DNA of 64,000 bases from Pelodiscus sinensis (lineage: Eukaryota > Chordata > Testudines > Trionychidae), in the NCBI RefSeq assembly GCF_049634645.1, contig NC_134714.1:36150501-36214500 (forward strand), in the 5' to 3' direction. Below the pieces are notes generated by a model that saw only the letters and a list, made by a program, of their open reading frames with translations, was not told where the DNA came from and made no database searches. This document shows positions 45,223 to 54,712 of the stretch, in pieces (position 1 is the stretch's first letter; every line of letters starts with the position of its first letter). The position numbers were made by a program, and so were the translations under genes.

Positions 45223-46275
45223 TCAGGGGTGGGAGTCCGGCTGCCTCTCCCGTCTTGCCACACTGCGGGTCCGGGGGCGTTGGTGGGGAATGGTTGTGGA
45301 GGGGGGGGCAGGAGGGACAGGGGGTGTGGAGGAAGCAGGAGTGGGAGCAGGGGGAGCAGGGGGAGCAAGAGGAGGAGCATGGGGAGCAAGAGGGGGAGCA
45401 GGGGGAGGAGGAAATGGGAAGCGATCCAGCAGGCTCTGGAGGTGGCCTCGCAGGGCACAGCCCTGCTCCTCCAGGGCCTCCAGACTCCTCCGGCTCAGCC
45501 TGAGGTCCTCCTGGACCCAGTGGTCCTGGAGACGGAGCTGTCGATCCAGGAACCGGAGGTGCCACCTCTGGTAGTCCTCCTGGTTCCTGGCTGTACTGCT
45601 TGCCCGGGCGCAGGCGGCTGCTGCAGGCGGGGTGGTGCGCCCTGCAGGCCCAGGTGCTGCAGCTGTGGTGCAAGAAGACCAGCGGTCAATTACCCCAGGG
45701 GCCCAGGTGTGTGAAACCCAGCTCCACTGTGCAAGGCCAGGGCCCCTGCAGGATCCCCAGCTGCTGCTCCGTGGTGGGCAAGGCCCAGGTGCATGGTCCC
45801 GGGGCTCCCTCTCGCCCCAGCCCCCCGTACACATAAGGGGAACATGAGGGTACTCACAGGTGGACACCTCCCCGGCCTCAGACGACGCAGGCGAGCGGGT
45901 CTGTGGCGTGCCTCGGGGGTCCCGGGTCCTGGGCAGGCTGGCGGCAGGCTCCTGGCACTCAGAGCCCTCTTCCTCCTCCTCGGTGTCCAGGAGCGGTCCC
46001 TCTGCCCCGGGGTCAATCACGTCCCGGGAGGCAGGGACGGCATGAGCCCCCAGGATGCGGTCCAGGGCATGGAAGTGGGGGCTGGCCTCCGGGTCGGCCC
46101 CTGGCAGGCAGGCCCGGGAGTAGGACTGCCGCAAGTCCTTTATTTTGCAGCGCACCTGCTCCCGGCTGCGCTGGTGGCCCCTGGCGGCCAGGCTGGCAAC
46201 CATGCAGCCGTAGACGGCCGCGTTCCGGTGGCTAGTGCGGAGATCGTGGACATTGGAGGCTTCCCCCCCAAACCT
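45223..46275 (-). pseudogene. Myb/SANT-like (trihelix) accessory gene, N-terminus lost
   Basis: In PIF/Harbinger elements this second protein binds DNA and assists the transposase. The remaining domain reads IEVWGEASNVHDLRTSHRNA, then YGCMVASLAARGHQRS and EQVRCKIKDLRQSY, with the Trp at 46,267-46,269 and the RN.AVY / KIKDLRQSY motifs of trihelix domains. Then come an acidic linker (DTEEEEEGSE), a 195-bp intron on the reverse strand (45,857 to 45,663; T|GTGAGT to CACCACAG, phase 1), a helical segment (DYQRWHLRFLDRQLRLQDHW) and a proline-rich tail. The first trihelix helix and start codon are missing: at about 46,275-46,290 the sequence passes into MITE-type DNA. The ATG at 46,203 is internal. 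Without its first helix the protein is probably not functional. Confidence 0.8.
45663..45857 (-). other. Probable intron of the trihelix gene
   Basis: On the reverse strand, the donor after GTGTCCACCT is GTGAGTAC and the acceptor is TTCTTGCACCACAG. Splicing joins EVST to AAPGPAG in phase 1. The stretch is open but encodes Trp/Gly/Pro-rich, non-conserved sequence, as expected of intron. Confidence 0.6.
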
Positions 46276-46484
46276 CGATGAGGAAGCCTAATACGAACTA
46301 GGTACTCCGTGCCGCGTGTAGCCGCGCGGCATGGGGTTCGAACTGCTGGCATTTAAAAATGGCGCGGGCCGGCTTTATGCAAATGAAGCCCGGGAAATTC
46401 AAATCCAGGGCTTCATTTGCAATTGCGGTATGACTACATTACCCTCCTATTTCGAATTAGGAGGGTAGTGTAGACATACCCTTA

Positions 46485-46838
46485 GTCTGTGTCTACACAG
46501 CAGGCACCTATTTTGAAATAGTATCAAAATACTGTCAAGCTGGAGGACTTCTTACTCTGACTCCTATAACCCTCATTGTAGAAAGAATAAGGGAAGTCAG
46601 AAGAAGAGTGCTCTATTTCAAAATAAGTGCTGTGTAAATGCTCTCTATTTTGAAATAAGCTATTTCAAAATAAGCTACACAATTAACAGATTGTGGGTCT
46701 TTGCCCACGAAAGCTTATGCTCCAACACTTCGGTTTGTCTATAAGGTGCCACAGGACTCCTCACCGCTTTTACACAATTAACGTAGCTCAATTTGCTTAG
46801 CTTATTTAGAGTTAAGCCCTGCAAATGTAGACACTCCC
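46485..46838. mobile_element. MITE abutting the Harbinger element, with SINE-like insert
   Basis: Starts GTCTGTGTCTACACAGCAGG directly after the TTA at 46,482-46,484 and ends near GCAAATGTAGACACTCCC. Inner blocks CTATTTTGAAATAG, TTATTTCAAAATAAG and TAACCCTCATTGTAG match the 27,251 family. It is interrupted at 46,688-46,770. Confidence 0.6.
46688..46770 (-). mobile_element. Retroposed SINE-like fragment with 12-bp duplication
   Basis: TACACAATTAAC is present on both sides (46,676-46,687 and 46,771-46,782). On the reverse strand the insert reads GGAGTCCTGTGGCACCTTAT and CATAAGCTTTCGTGGGCAAA, matching the 3' part of the repeat at 19,040-19,180. A 12-bp duplication points to LINE-mediated retroposition. 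Confidence 0.75.
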
Positions 46839-46949
46839 ACCACACACACACACAAATAAGATTTCCCTCCCTGAGAAAAGTGATGGGGATGAAACAGGAT
46901 CTTGTGTATTTACATTAAAATGTGCAAAGTACTGGAATATTTGTATTTA

Positions 46950-47570
46950 GTGATCAGAGGAAGTTTGGCAATGGTTGAGGAATTAGGAGATCTAGATTTA
47001 AAGCCAGCTCTGCTAGAGACTTATGTGACTTTGATCAAATCACTTAGGCTATGTCTACACTGGCCCCTTTTCCGGAAGGGGCATGTTAATTTCACCTATC
47101 GTAGTAGGGAAATCCGCGGGGGATTTAAATATCCCCCGCGGCATTTAAATAAAAATGTCCGCCGCTTTTTTCCAGCTTTTAAAAAAGCCGGAAAAGAGCG
47201 TCTACACTGGCCCCGATCCTCCGGAAAAAGCGCCCTTTTCCGGATGCTCTTATTCCTACTTCAAAGAATAAGAGCCTCCGGAAAAGGGCGCTTTTTCCGG
47301 AGGAGCGGGGCCAGTGTAGACGCTCTTTTCCGGCTTTTTTAAAAGCCGGAAAAAAGCGGCGGACATTTTTATTTAAATGCCGCGGGGGATATTTAAATCC
47401 CCCGCGGATTTCCCTACTACGATAGGTGAAATTAACATGCCCCTTCCGGAAAAGGGGCCAGGGTAGACGAGCCCTTAATGTCTCTGTGCCTTGGTTTTCC
47501 ATCTATAAAATAGAGATCACAATCATACCTTTCTCCCATATTTTATTTATCTTGCCTATATAAAAATATT
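46950..47570 (+). mobile_element. MIR-like SINE split by a foldback element
   Basis: The left part has AATTAGGAGATCTAGATTTA, AGCCAGCTCTGCTAGAGAC and TGATCAAATCACTTAGG. The right part continues with TGTCTCTGTGCCTTGGTTTT and ATCTATAAAATAGAGATCAC. The MIR order is unbroken once 47,047-47,474 is removed. Confidence 0.65.
47047..47474. mobile_element. Near-perfect 428-bp palindromic (foldback) element, TTA duplication
   Basis: Flanked by TTA (47,044-47,046 and 47,475-47,477). Left end GGCTATGTCTACACTGGCCC; right end GGGCCAGGGTAGACGAGCCC. Almost the whole length is one inverted repeat: the arms include TTAATTTCACCTATCGTAGT, GGGATTTAAATATCCCCCGC, TTATTTAAATGCCGCGGGGG, GCCGGAAAAGAGCGTCTACA and CCGGAAAAAGCGCCCTTTTC. 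The centre is at AATAAGAGC / GCTCTTATT near 47,255-47,275. Both strands encode the same peptide core (GHVNFTYRSREIRGGFKYPP), a consequence of symmetry and not a gene. Confidence 0.88.
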
Positions 47571-48650
47571 TGTTGCCAGAATATCTTTTATTGAGCACTT
47601 ATATAGCACATTACGTGATGGGGTTCCTATCTTGGTTAGCACCTCTAAGCAGGACTGTAATACATGTAATAACAAAGTCTTAGTTGATATATTTTTTAGA
47701 TTTGCAACACATCAAGCAATACTGCTTAGATGGATTGAAATAGACAATATAAAATGAATTATGCCACTGTCAACAAAGCCAAGAACTTACACATGTTGAA
47801 ACGTGTATTTTAAGTAAGAAATTTTCCCAGGAACAAAAGGCTGTTAGGCACCTAACTCCCATTTAAACTTAGAGAGAATTAGTCACTTAACTGCCATTTT
47901 GTGTCTTTGAAAATCTCCCTTTAAATGAATACAGAAAGGGAATCTGTATTCAACAATAACATAGCACACTTTAATTTCTGAACTATTCTTAGGGGCCATA
48001 GCAACCTTGGATTATTATATTACCCTCATGATTTTACATTTGAGATGCGTATATTGGTGAAGCCAACAAACAACAAAAGACATTACTGCATAATAATATG
48101 AAATTCACATCTAAGGTTCAAAATCAGGACAAGTTATTTTAGGGTTATGTAAGCAAGTATTCAACAAAATGTGTGCAGCTCTGTTTCACATGCCTAGGTG
48201 AATCTGTTTGAATTAGTGAGGTTGTCATGAAGGAATGCCTAACTTTACAACCTTGATTCACATCCTTCCTGCTAACTACTCTATCAGGACAAAAAAAGTC
48301 TATATTGCTTGATTGGAAGTTTATTTTATTTGCTCAAGACATGGAGTTAAAGTTGTACTTTCCTTGACTGTGCCTATAAAATGGTCATATCTTGGAGTTG
48401 GTACCCAATAAAATAAAACAAACTGACTAACTTTTCAGTAGTATCCAATCAATATTATGTAACCTGAAAAAGAGCTTGAAGTGCAGGATTTAAAGATGTT
48501 TTTAAACTCTCTGTAAAAAGACAAAAGAAAAAAATAGATTGCGGGGGGGAGGAGGAGAAGGATGAGGAGGGGCTTAAGATCCTAGATGTTCAGCAGTGTT
48601 CAGAATATACAACTCTAGATGAAATGAGTAGAATCTATGAATGCTGCTAG
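47571..48650. other. AT-rich spacer without recognisable genes
   Basis: Nothing supported; a short G/A-rich tract is at 48,541-48,575. Confidence 0.35.
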
Positions 48651-49103
48651 ATTCATATAGTTCAAAGTCAGAAGGGACCATGGTAATCATTCAGCCTGCA
48701 CCCTATGTAACACAGACCATAAACCTTCTCCAGAACAATTCCTAGAGCAGATCTCTTATAACAAAGCATCCAATTTGTATTTAAAAATTGTGAGTTGGAA
48801 AATCCACAACAACCCTTGCTAAATTGTTCCAATAGTTAATTATGCTAACTCAGAGAAGGGTATGTGGGAGGAAGGGGGAAGAGCAGAGCCTTATTGCCAT
48901 TCTGAAGGTACCTTGCTTCAACTTCCACTCACTGAACCATATTATATTTCTCTCTGCTAAACTGATGAGCCCATTATTCAATATTTGTTCCCTAGGTACA
49001 TATTTATAGTGTGATCAGGTCACCCCTTCACTTGTCTTTGTTAAACTAAATAGATTGAGCTCCTTCAGATTGTCAGGCTAGATTGAGCTTCTTGAGTCTG
49101 TCA

Positions 49104-49185
49104 ATAGTGATTGAAATGTAGCCTTGTTAGTCTGGTGTAGCTGAAACAAAAAACAAGACTATGTAGCACTACATTGTCCTGTTTT
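49104..49185 (+). mobile_element. Retroposed SINE-like fragment with inverted end
   Basis: TTGAGTCTGTCA and TTGAATCTGTCA flank it (49,092-49,103 and 49,186-49,197), a 12-bp duplication with one change. The head AATGTAGCCTTGTTAGTCTG matches the 19,040 repeat. The end ACATTGTCCTGTTTT is the inverse of the AAAACAAGACTATGTAG just before it, like a 5'-inversion made during insertion. Confidence 0.65.
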
Positions 49186-49769
49186 TTGAATCTGTCACTA
49201 ATTCTTTAGTCATTCTCATGGTTTTCCCCTAGAATCTATCACCATTCTCCTCAAATTATGGACATCAGAACTAGGCAGCATATTCCAGCAGCAGTCTTAA
49301 CAGTGTCAAATAAAGAGGTTAAAATAATCTCTGCGGGTATGTCTACACTACAAAGTTAGTTCGAACTAACAGACGTAAGTTCGAACTAACTTTCATGGGC
49401 GCTGCACTAGCGCTCCGTTAGTTCGAATTTAATTCGAACTAACGGAGCGCTTACTTCGAACTAGAAAAACCTCATTTTACGAGGATTAAGCCTGGTTCGA
49501 ACTAGCTAGTTCGAATTAAGAGGTATGTAGCCCCTTAATTCGAACTAGTGGGAGGCTAGCCCGCCCCAGCTTTCCCTGGAGGCCACTCTGGCCAACACCA
49601 GGGAAACTCTTCTGCTCCCCTCCCAGACCCGGACCCCTTAAAGGGGCACGGGCTGGCTACGGTGCCCGTGCCAGGTGCAAGCCTGCCAGCACCCAGCCAG
49701 CAGACCCTGCACCTGGCACGGATCGAGCCACCCACCCAATGCCTTCCAGCCCTCCCCCTCTTCCCGGGA

Positions 49770-49960
49770 CCAGGCTGGCGGCTCCCGGGAGCTTGCCCGG
49801 GACCGCAAGAGGCGGGCACCTTCCTGGGCTAGTGCAGACATTGTGGACCTCGTCCACGATCTCCACACTAGGCACAGGAAAGTGGCCGTCTAGGGCAGGA
49901 GAGCTGCCAGCCTGGCCACCCAGGAGCAGGTGTGCAAGAGAATCAAGGGGGTCCAGTGAG
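49770..49960 (+). pseudogene. Relic of the transposon's trihelix gene
   Basis: Translation through VHDLHTRHRKVAV matches the functional-type motif VHDLRTSHRNAAV on the reverse strand near 46,220, then hits the same TAG stop found in the relic at 10,240. After the stop, AASLATQEQVC and KIKGVQ resume the homology. Sequence beyond is replaced by CR1. Confidence 0.6.
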
Positions 49961-49987
49961 ACCCCCGACACTGAGCCCTAAGCTTAC

Positions 49988-50545
49988 AATGGCCGTCCTG
50001 GGTCAGACCAAAGGTCCATCTAGCCCAGTATCCTGTCTGCAGACAGCATCCAACCCTAGGACCCTGGAGGGGATGGACCGAAGACAGTGACCAAGCCATT
50101 TATCTCGTGCCATCCCTCTCCAGCCTTCCACAAACCTTGGACAGGGACACCACTCCTACCCCCTCGCTAATACCACTCCATGGACCCAGCCTCCCTGACT
50201 TGATCTCACTTCCCTTTAAACTCTGTTCTAGTTCTAGCCTTCACAGCCTCCTGCAGCAAGGAGTTCCACAGGTTGACTCTTTGCTTTGTGAAGAACAACT
50301 TTCTGTTACTAGTTTGAAGCCTGCTACCCATTCCTTTCCTTTGGTGTCCTCTAGACCTTCTTTATGGGAACTAATGAAGAACTTTTCTGTATGCACCCTC
50401 TCCACCCCACTCGTGCTTTTAGAGACTTCTATCCTGTCCCCCCTCCATCTCCTCTTTTCTAAGCTGAAGAGTCCCAGTCTCTTTAGCCTCTCTTCATATG
50501 GGACCTGTTCCCAACCCCTGATCTTTTTAGTTGCCCTCCCCTCTC
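49988..50545 (-). mobile_element. CR1 LINE 3' fragment captured inside the Harbinger element
   Basis: Same fragment, orientation and junctions as at 10,468-11,020, from ATGGCCGTCCTGGGTCAGAC through CTGCAGCAAGGAGTTCCACA to GGGACCTGTTCCCAACCCC. The forward ORF at 50,107-50,607 is its antisense shadow. Confidence 0.75.
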
Positions 50546-51750
50546 CCAGCCTCTCTCTTCCCCTCTCCCACCTCCTTTTCTCAGTCTCCCCCAGTTTTGT
50601 TCAATAAAGACAGATTCCATTTTGGAAGACACATTATCTTTATTTTGTACATCAAGAAGAGGGGCTAGGGAAGGGTAAGTGGAAGGAGGTGAGGGAGGAA
50701 TGGGGCACGAGCCCCCGATGGGGAGGACTGGGCTGGCTCTGCGGGCTTCTGGGGGTCTCCTGCAGCCCCCAATTGCCCCCTCTCGCCAGATGGCAGCCTG
50801 TGGCAAGTGCAGTCGGTCTGATGGCCGAGTGCTGTGATGTGCCCAGTGTGGGTAGTCCGGGCAATCCAAGCCAGGACTGCTTTGCAAGCGGGGCACCCCT
50901 GAGAACTGTCTGTCCGTGGTGGGGGTCGGGACCCTTTAAGCACAGCCCTCGGCTAGCCTGAGACAGCATCTCCACGCTCTAAGTCCTCCTCAGATGCCCT
51001 GCCGGCACTGCTTCCGGCCATCCTGAAGCCCGGTTCAGGGTCCACTTAATGTGGACATGCTAGTTCGAATTAGCAAAATGCTAATTCGAACTAGTTTTTT
51101 ATTCTGGATCCGTTAGTTCGAATTAGCTTAGTTCGAATTAACTAATTCGAACTAAGTTAGTTCGAATTAACATTGTAGTGTAGACATACCCTACATTCCT
51201 ATTCAAGAGTCCCCTGTTTATGTATCCATGGATCATCTTCATCACTCATATTTAGCTGATTATCCATCATAACCTACAAATCTTTTTTCAGTCACTGCTT
51301 CCCAAGATAGCATGTAAGTGTGACCTATATATATAATGTTCCAAGATGTATTCATTTATATTTATTTACATTAAATAGCATATTGTTTGTTGGACCCAGT
51401 TTATCAAGCAACCCAAATCACTTTGAATCAGTGATCTGCCCACTTAATTATTTACCACACTCCCTCCTTTTTTTGTGTGTCAACAGGAAACTTTATGAAT
51501 TGTAATTTTGTATTTTCTTCCAGGTGACTAAATAACAAAGTTTAAATAATGTAGGGTCAAGAAGCAATCCTTGTGGGACACCAGTACAGAAACACCCTTT
51601 TTTTGATTATTCAATTTGATTTACAATTACATTTTGAGATCTGTCCATCAGCTAGCTTTTAATGTGCATTGCATCAGAAATATCAGATTAATTTGACAGA
51701 ATCTCTTTTCTGTAAAACCATATAGATAGGCATTAATTGTATTGCCCTCT

Positions 51751-54414
51751 TTCACAAATCAAAGTTAAAGAATGTCATATTTGGAACCCAAAATAGTGAG
51801 AGACCCAACATCGCTGAGCACTTTTGAAAATGTTGGCCCTAATCCCTGCAAGGTTGAGCTTCACACTGCTGGTATGCGTGACTTTACAGAAAGGGCTCAA
51901 CACCTCTGAATCTAATTGTATTTAATCGATAAAACTGGTGGGGAAATCCCATTCAAACAGACATTTTGATTGCTTTGCTGAGTCACTGTTTCTAAGCATG
52001 GGCAGAACTATGGAATGTGGGGTGAAATCACTGAAGTGATGACAAAACTCCCATTGGCTTCAATGCAGTCAGAATTTCTCTCTGTTCATTATGGTATTCT
52101 GCTCTCTGCTGAACAGATAGATTCAAAAGCATATTTGTTCTCATTCCTCTGAAGTCTAGAACATGTTTGAACTTTTTGTAAACACTCCTAGAATTGAGAT
52201 ACCAATAGCTTTTAATAACAAATGACACTGATTTCATATACAATTCTTATAATACTAAATATAAATGGTATATTTGTTAAGTTAGCTATTCAAAATTATT
52301 TTAAATTCCAGTTGATTATTAAAGATATTTTCATTTCATTATTACTGAATACTCATAACTCTTTTTCTGTTAATCGTCTGCAATAAGGTCAATCTTTTTA
52401 AGTTACTATCTTTTCAATAACTGTGTTAGTGTACTGTAGGAGAAAGAAGATAGATCTTGAAAAATGGCAAAATAAAAATGATTAGATGATTTGGGATGGG
52501 TAAAATGGGAAAAGTATTTTACAGAGTGAAGCAGATTAGGGCTATTTAGCATGGAAAATTTAAGGGGAAAATGTACAGTGTATGAGATGCTTATTTAATA
52601 GTACAGGGAAGTCAATTTGAGCTTTCTTATTTACCTTTTCCCATAATAGAGAAAATGGAACATTTGAAGAAATTAATAGAAATATTATCTTAAAAGGAAA
52701 TTATACAGAGAATAGTCCACCTGTGGATTTTTCTGACATGGGAAATATTGAGGGAAAGATTTAGATAAGGATTAGACTTTTATATGAATAATGGTGACAT
52801 CTGGATTTACTATAGCTAGGATAAAAACTACAAAGGCTATTTCAGTCCTAATTATTCTGGGCATAAACCAAACACCAGCTGGAATGAGTGTGTGTGCGGG
52901 GAGAGGGAAAATCCACCAATGGTGTGATAATACCCAAGTAGGTGTATTGTGCAGCTGTTTCATGTTTCTCTGATGCAGCCAACTTCCTCATTGTTGGAGC
53001 ATAATACTTAAATAGACACACCACCAGTCTCTTCTGGTAATGACAGTTTCTATGGGCCCCTCTTCTTGCTTTCCTCCACACAAACCCCAATGACTACAAT
53101 TGGAGTTCTGAGTACATAATAAATCTCACAGATTGGACCCTTTCTTTTTTAAATTAGAAGCTTATTTTGCAATCAATAAGACCTGATCCTGTGAGGTGCT
53201 TCTCTGAGATGTGGCTATTGAAATTCTAAATCCTTCAGCTCTGTATCACAACTGACACACCAATGGTGCTTTTGTAATAATCTGTTATTGCAGAGCAGTA
53301 AGTGCATGGGTTTGTTCCAGATGTCCTTTACATCATTCAGTCACCTTTCTGTACAATGTGCTAATAACTTTTAACTAAAGATCATATTGTCATGATAGGA
53401 ACTTTTATAAAAATGAACAACCTAAAGACTCTGACAAGAAGGCCATATTTTATGTTTTGTGTGGGCATATCTAGATGCTACATCATAAACAAAAGGTTGA
53501 ATTATCAAAACAAATGTTATTGAATAAAGCACTCTCAGCTTAGAAGAAACCAGTCATGCTGTCCATCCACTTTTTTCCCTTTTGTTTAGTGCAATTCAAA
53601 ATTTGAAATAATCCAATGTTTACATGAAAGCCACTTCAGTAGTGGTTTCAATTAACTTGAGCACTCTGTTGTAAGGACAAATGCTTTCATGCCACAGAAT
53701 TGCAGTCTGAATATAAATTTCAAATATTTCAGGTCTGTGGCTCTGGGGGTTGGGTTTGACTCATTATAATGATATGAGATGATTCAGAAATTCAGAATAG
53801 GATCTGGGTTTGAAATTGTAGCCAAGCCAAAGTAAGTGTACATTTGGTGAGGAATGTGTTCTTTTTCTCTTGGTTTTAGGAAACTTTTTAGTTGTTTGAG
53901 AGAGACATGATCTGTGTAGAGAACACTTGTATTCTCTAATGCTTTTCCTGTACGTTCCTAAATCATTAAAGCTCTGAGCTCCCACAAAGAATGAGGAGAC
54001 AGTGGTATGTAGTAATATCATATGGTTACAAAAGGGCCTAAAGTCATTGAACTTAAATCACTAAATTTTTAAAGTTGTTGGAGATTAAAAAAAAAAAAAA
54101 TTCTGTTGTTGCTATAGTAATTATAGAAGTTTCTTCCTACCTCAGGTTTATTTTGAACTACAGGTTCAAATAAACTTGAAAAATGTGGAGAGGAAACTAT
54201 TTTTTGACTGGATTTGATCAAAAGTATATGAACAACGCAAAATCATGAATCGGTCCTTGGCACATGAAACTTAGTCCAGATTCTAGAAACTTGTGGGGCA
54301 TATTGAAAAATTAGAGCGAATTTTCAGATTTGTAGGAGAACTTTGTCCCACAGTTCTACCCCAAAGTTCTGCCCCTTGCTTCATCAGTTCACTGGACTTT
54401 AGGAAAGTTAGCTA
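51751..54414. other. Spacer without recognisable genes
   Basis: AT-rich, unique-looking DNA. No exon or clear repeat boundary could be supported. Confidence 0.35.
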
Positions 54415-54712
54415 GGGTATACTTACACCGAATTTAGACACTCATGGTTGGCCCATGCAAACTGATTTAGGCTCGTAGAACTTGGGCTAAGAGGTTGTTT
54501 AATTGTGGTGTAGATGTTTGGGTTTGGGCTTGGGCTGAAACCTGAGATTTGGAGTCCTTAGTAGGAGTCTTAGAGTAGGATCTTAAAGTAGGGTCTATCC
54601 AGAGAACATATGTCTACACTGCAATTCAACAGATCCTTAGTCCAAGTCCCATGAGCCTAAGTCAGCTGGCATGTGCCAGCTGTGGGTTTTTAATTGCAGT
54701 GTAGACATACCT
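54415..54712. mobile_element. MITE with GGGTATAC / GTAGACATACC ends
   Basis: Left end GGGTATACTTACACCGAATT; right end TTGCAGTGTAGACATACC followed by TTA. A second GTCTACACTGCAATTCAACA inside suggests a composite of two half elements. Inner words GGGCTTGGGCTGAAACC recur in both orientations. Confidence 0.5.

Larger units (their letters stand above)
43099..46481 (+). mobile_element. PIF/Harbinger transposon with transposase and Myb-like genes
   Basis: A 3,383-bp element with perfect TTA target duplications (43,096-43,098 and 46,482-46,484) and terminal repeats GGGTATGTCTACACTA / TAGTGTAGACATACCC. The left subterminal region (43,113-43,230) is a cluster of AGTTCGAACT and AATTCGAA repeats, the same as the inverse right ends at 11,316 and 51,191. 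The right 200 bp instead matches the short palindromic MITEs of the 11,570 type. In between are a forward transposase gene and a converging reverse trihelix gene. Two genes, a 3-bp TWA target and a DDE transposase are the hallmarks of PIF/Harbinger elements. Its GC content is far above the surrounding DNA. Confidence 0.92.
49335..51191 (+). mobile_element. Internally deleted Harbinger-type transposon (family A), 1.86 kb
   Basis: Termini GGGTATGTCTACACTACAAA and TAGTGTAGACATACCC, flanked by TGC and TAC (a decayed or imperfect duplication). It has the same order as the 9,813 copy: AGTTCGAACTAAC repeats, trihelix relic, captured CR1 and AATAAA with an opposed TTTATTTT. It then carries about 350 bp that the 9,813 copy lacks. 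Part of this extra piece (50,934-50,970) is the inverse of the transposase 5' leader at 43,320-43,362 (compare CTTTAAGCACAGCCCTCGGC with GAGGCTCGTGCTTAAAGG), so the copy still holds both outer ends of the ancestral two-gene element. Confidence 0.82.
48655..51750 (-). mobile_element. Long, old CR1 LINE, split by two later insertions
   Basis: Reverse-strand CR1 phrases stay in order across 48,655-49,334 and 51,192-51,750. They start with CAAAGTCAGAAGGGACCATG near the 3' end, then CACAACAACCCTTGCTAAAT, CCATGGATCATCTTCATCAC and CCTTGTGGGACACC. The CR1 resumes after the Harbinger element at 49,335-51,191, and a small retroposed fragment sits at 49,104-49,185. About 1.2 kb of CR1 remains, strongly diverged. 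Confidence 0.65.

Noticed and set aside
44991..45714. Forward ORFs downstream of the transposase stop (to 45,714)
   Set aside because: Gly/Glu/Arg-rich frames antisense to the proline-rich tail of the trihelix gene.
46902..47342. 146-codon forward ORF and matching reverse ORF at 47,179-47,502
   Set aside because: Both are products of the foldback element; identical peptides from both strands show they reflect symmetry.
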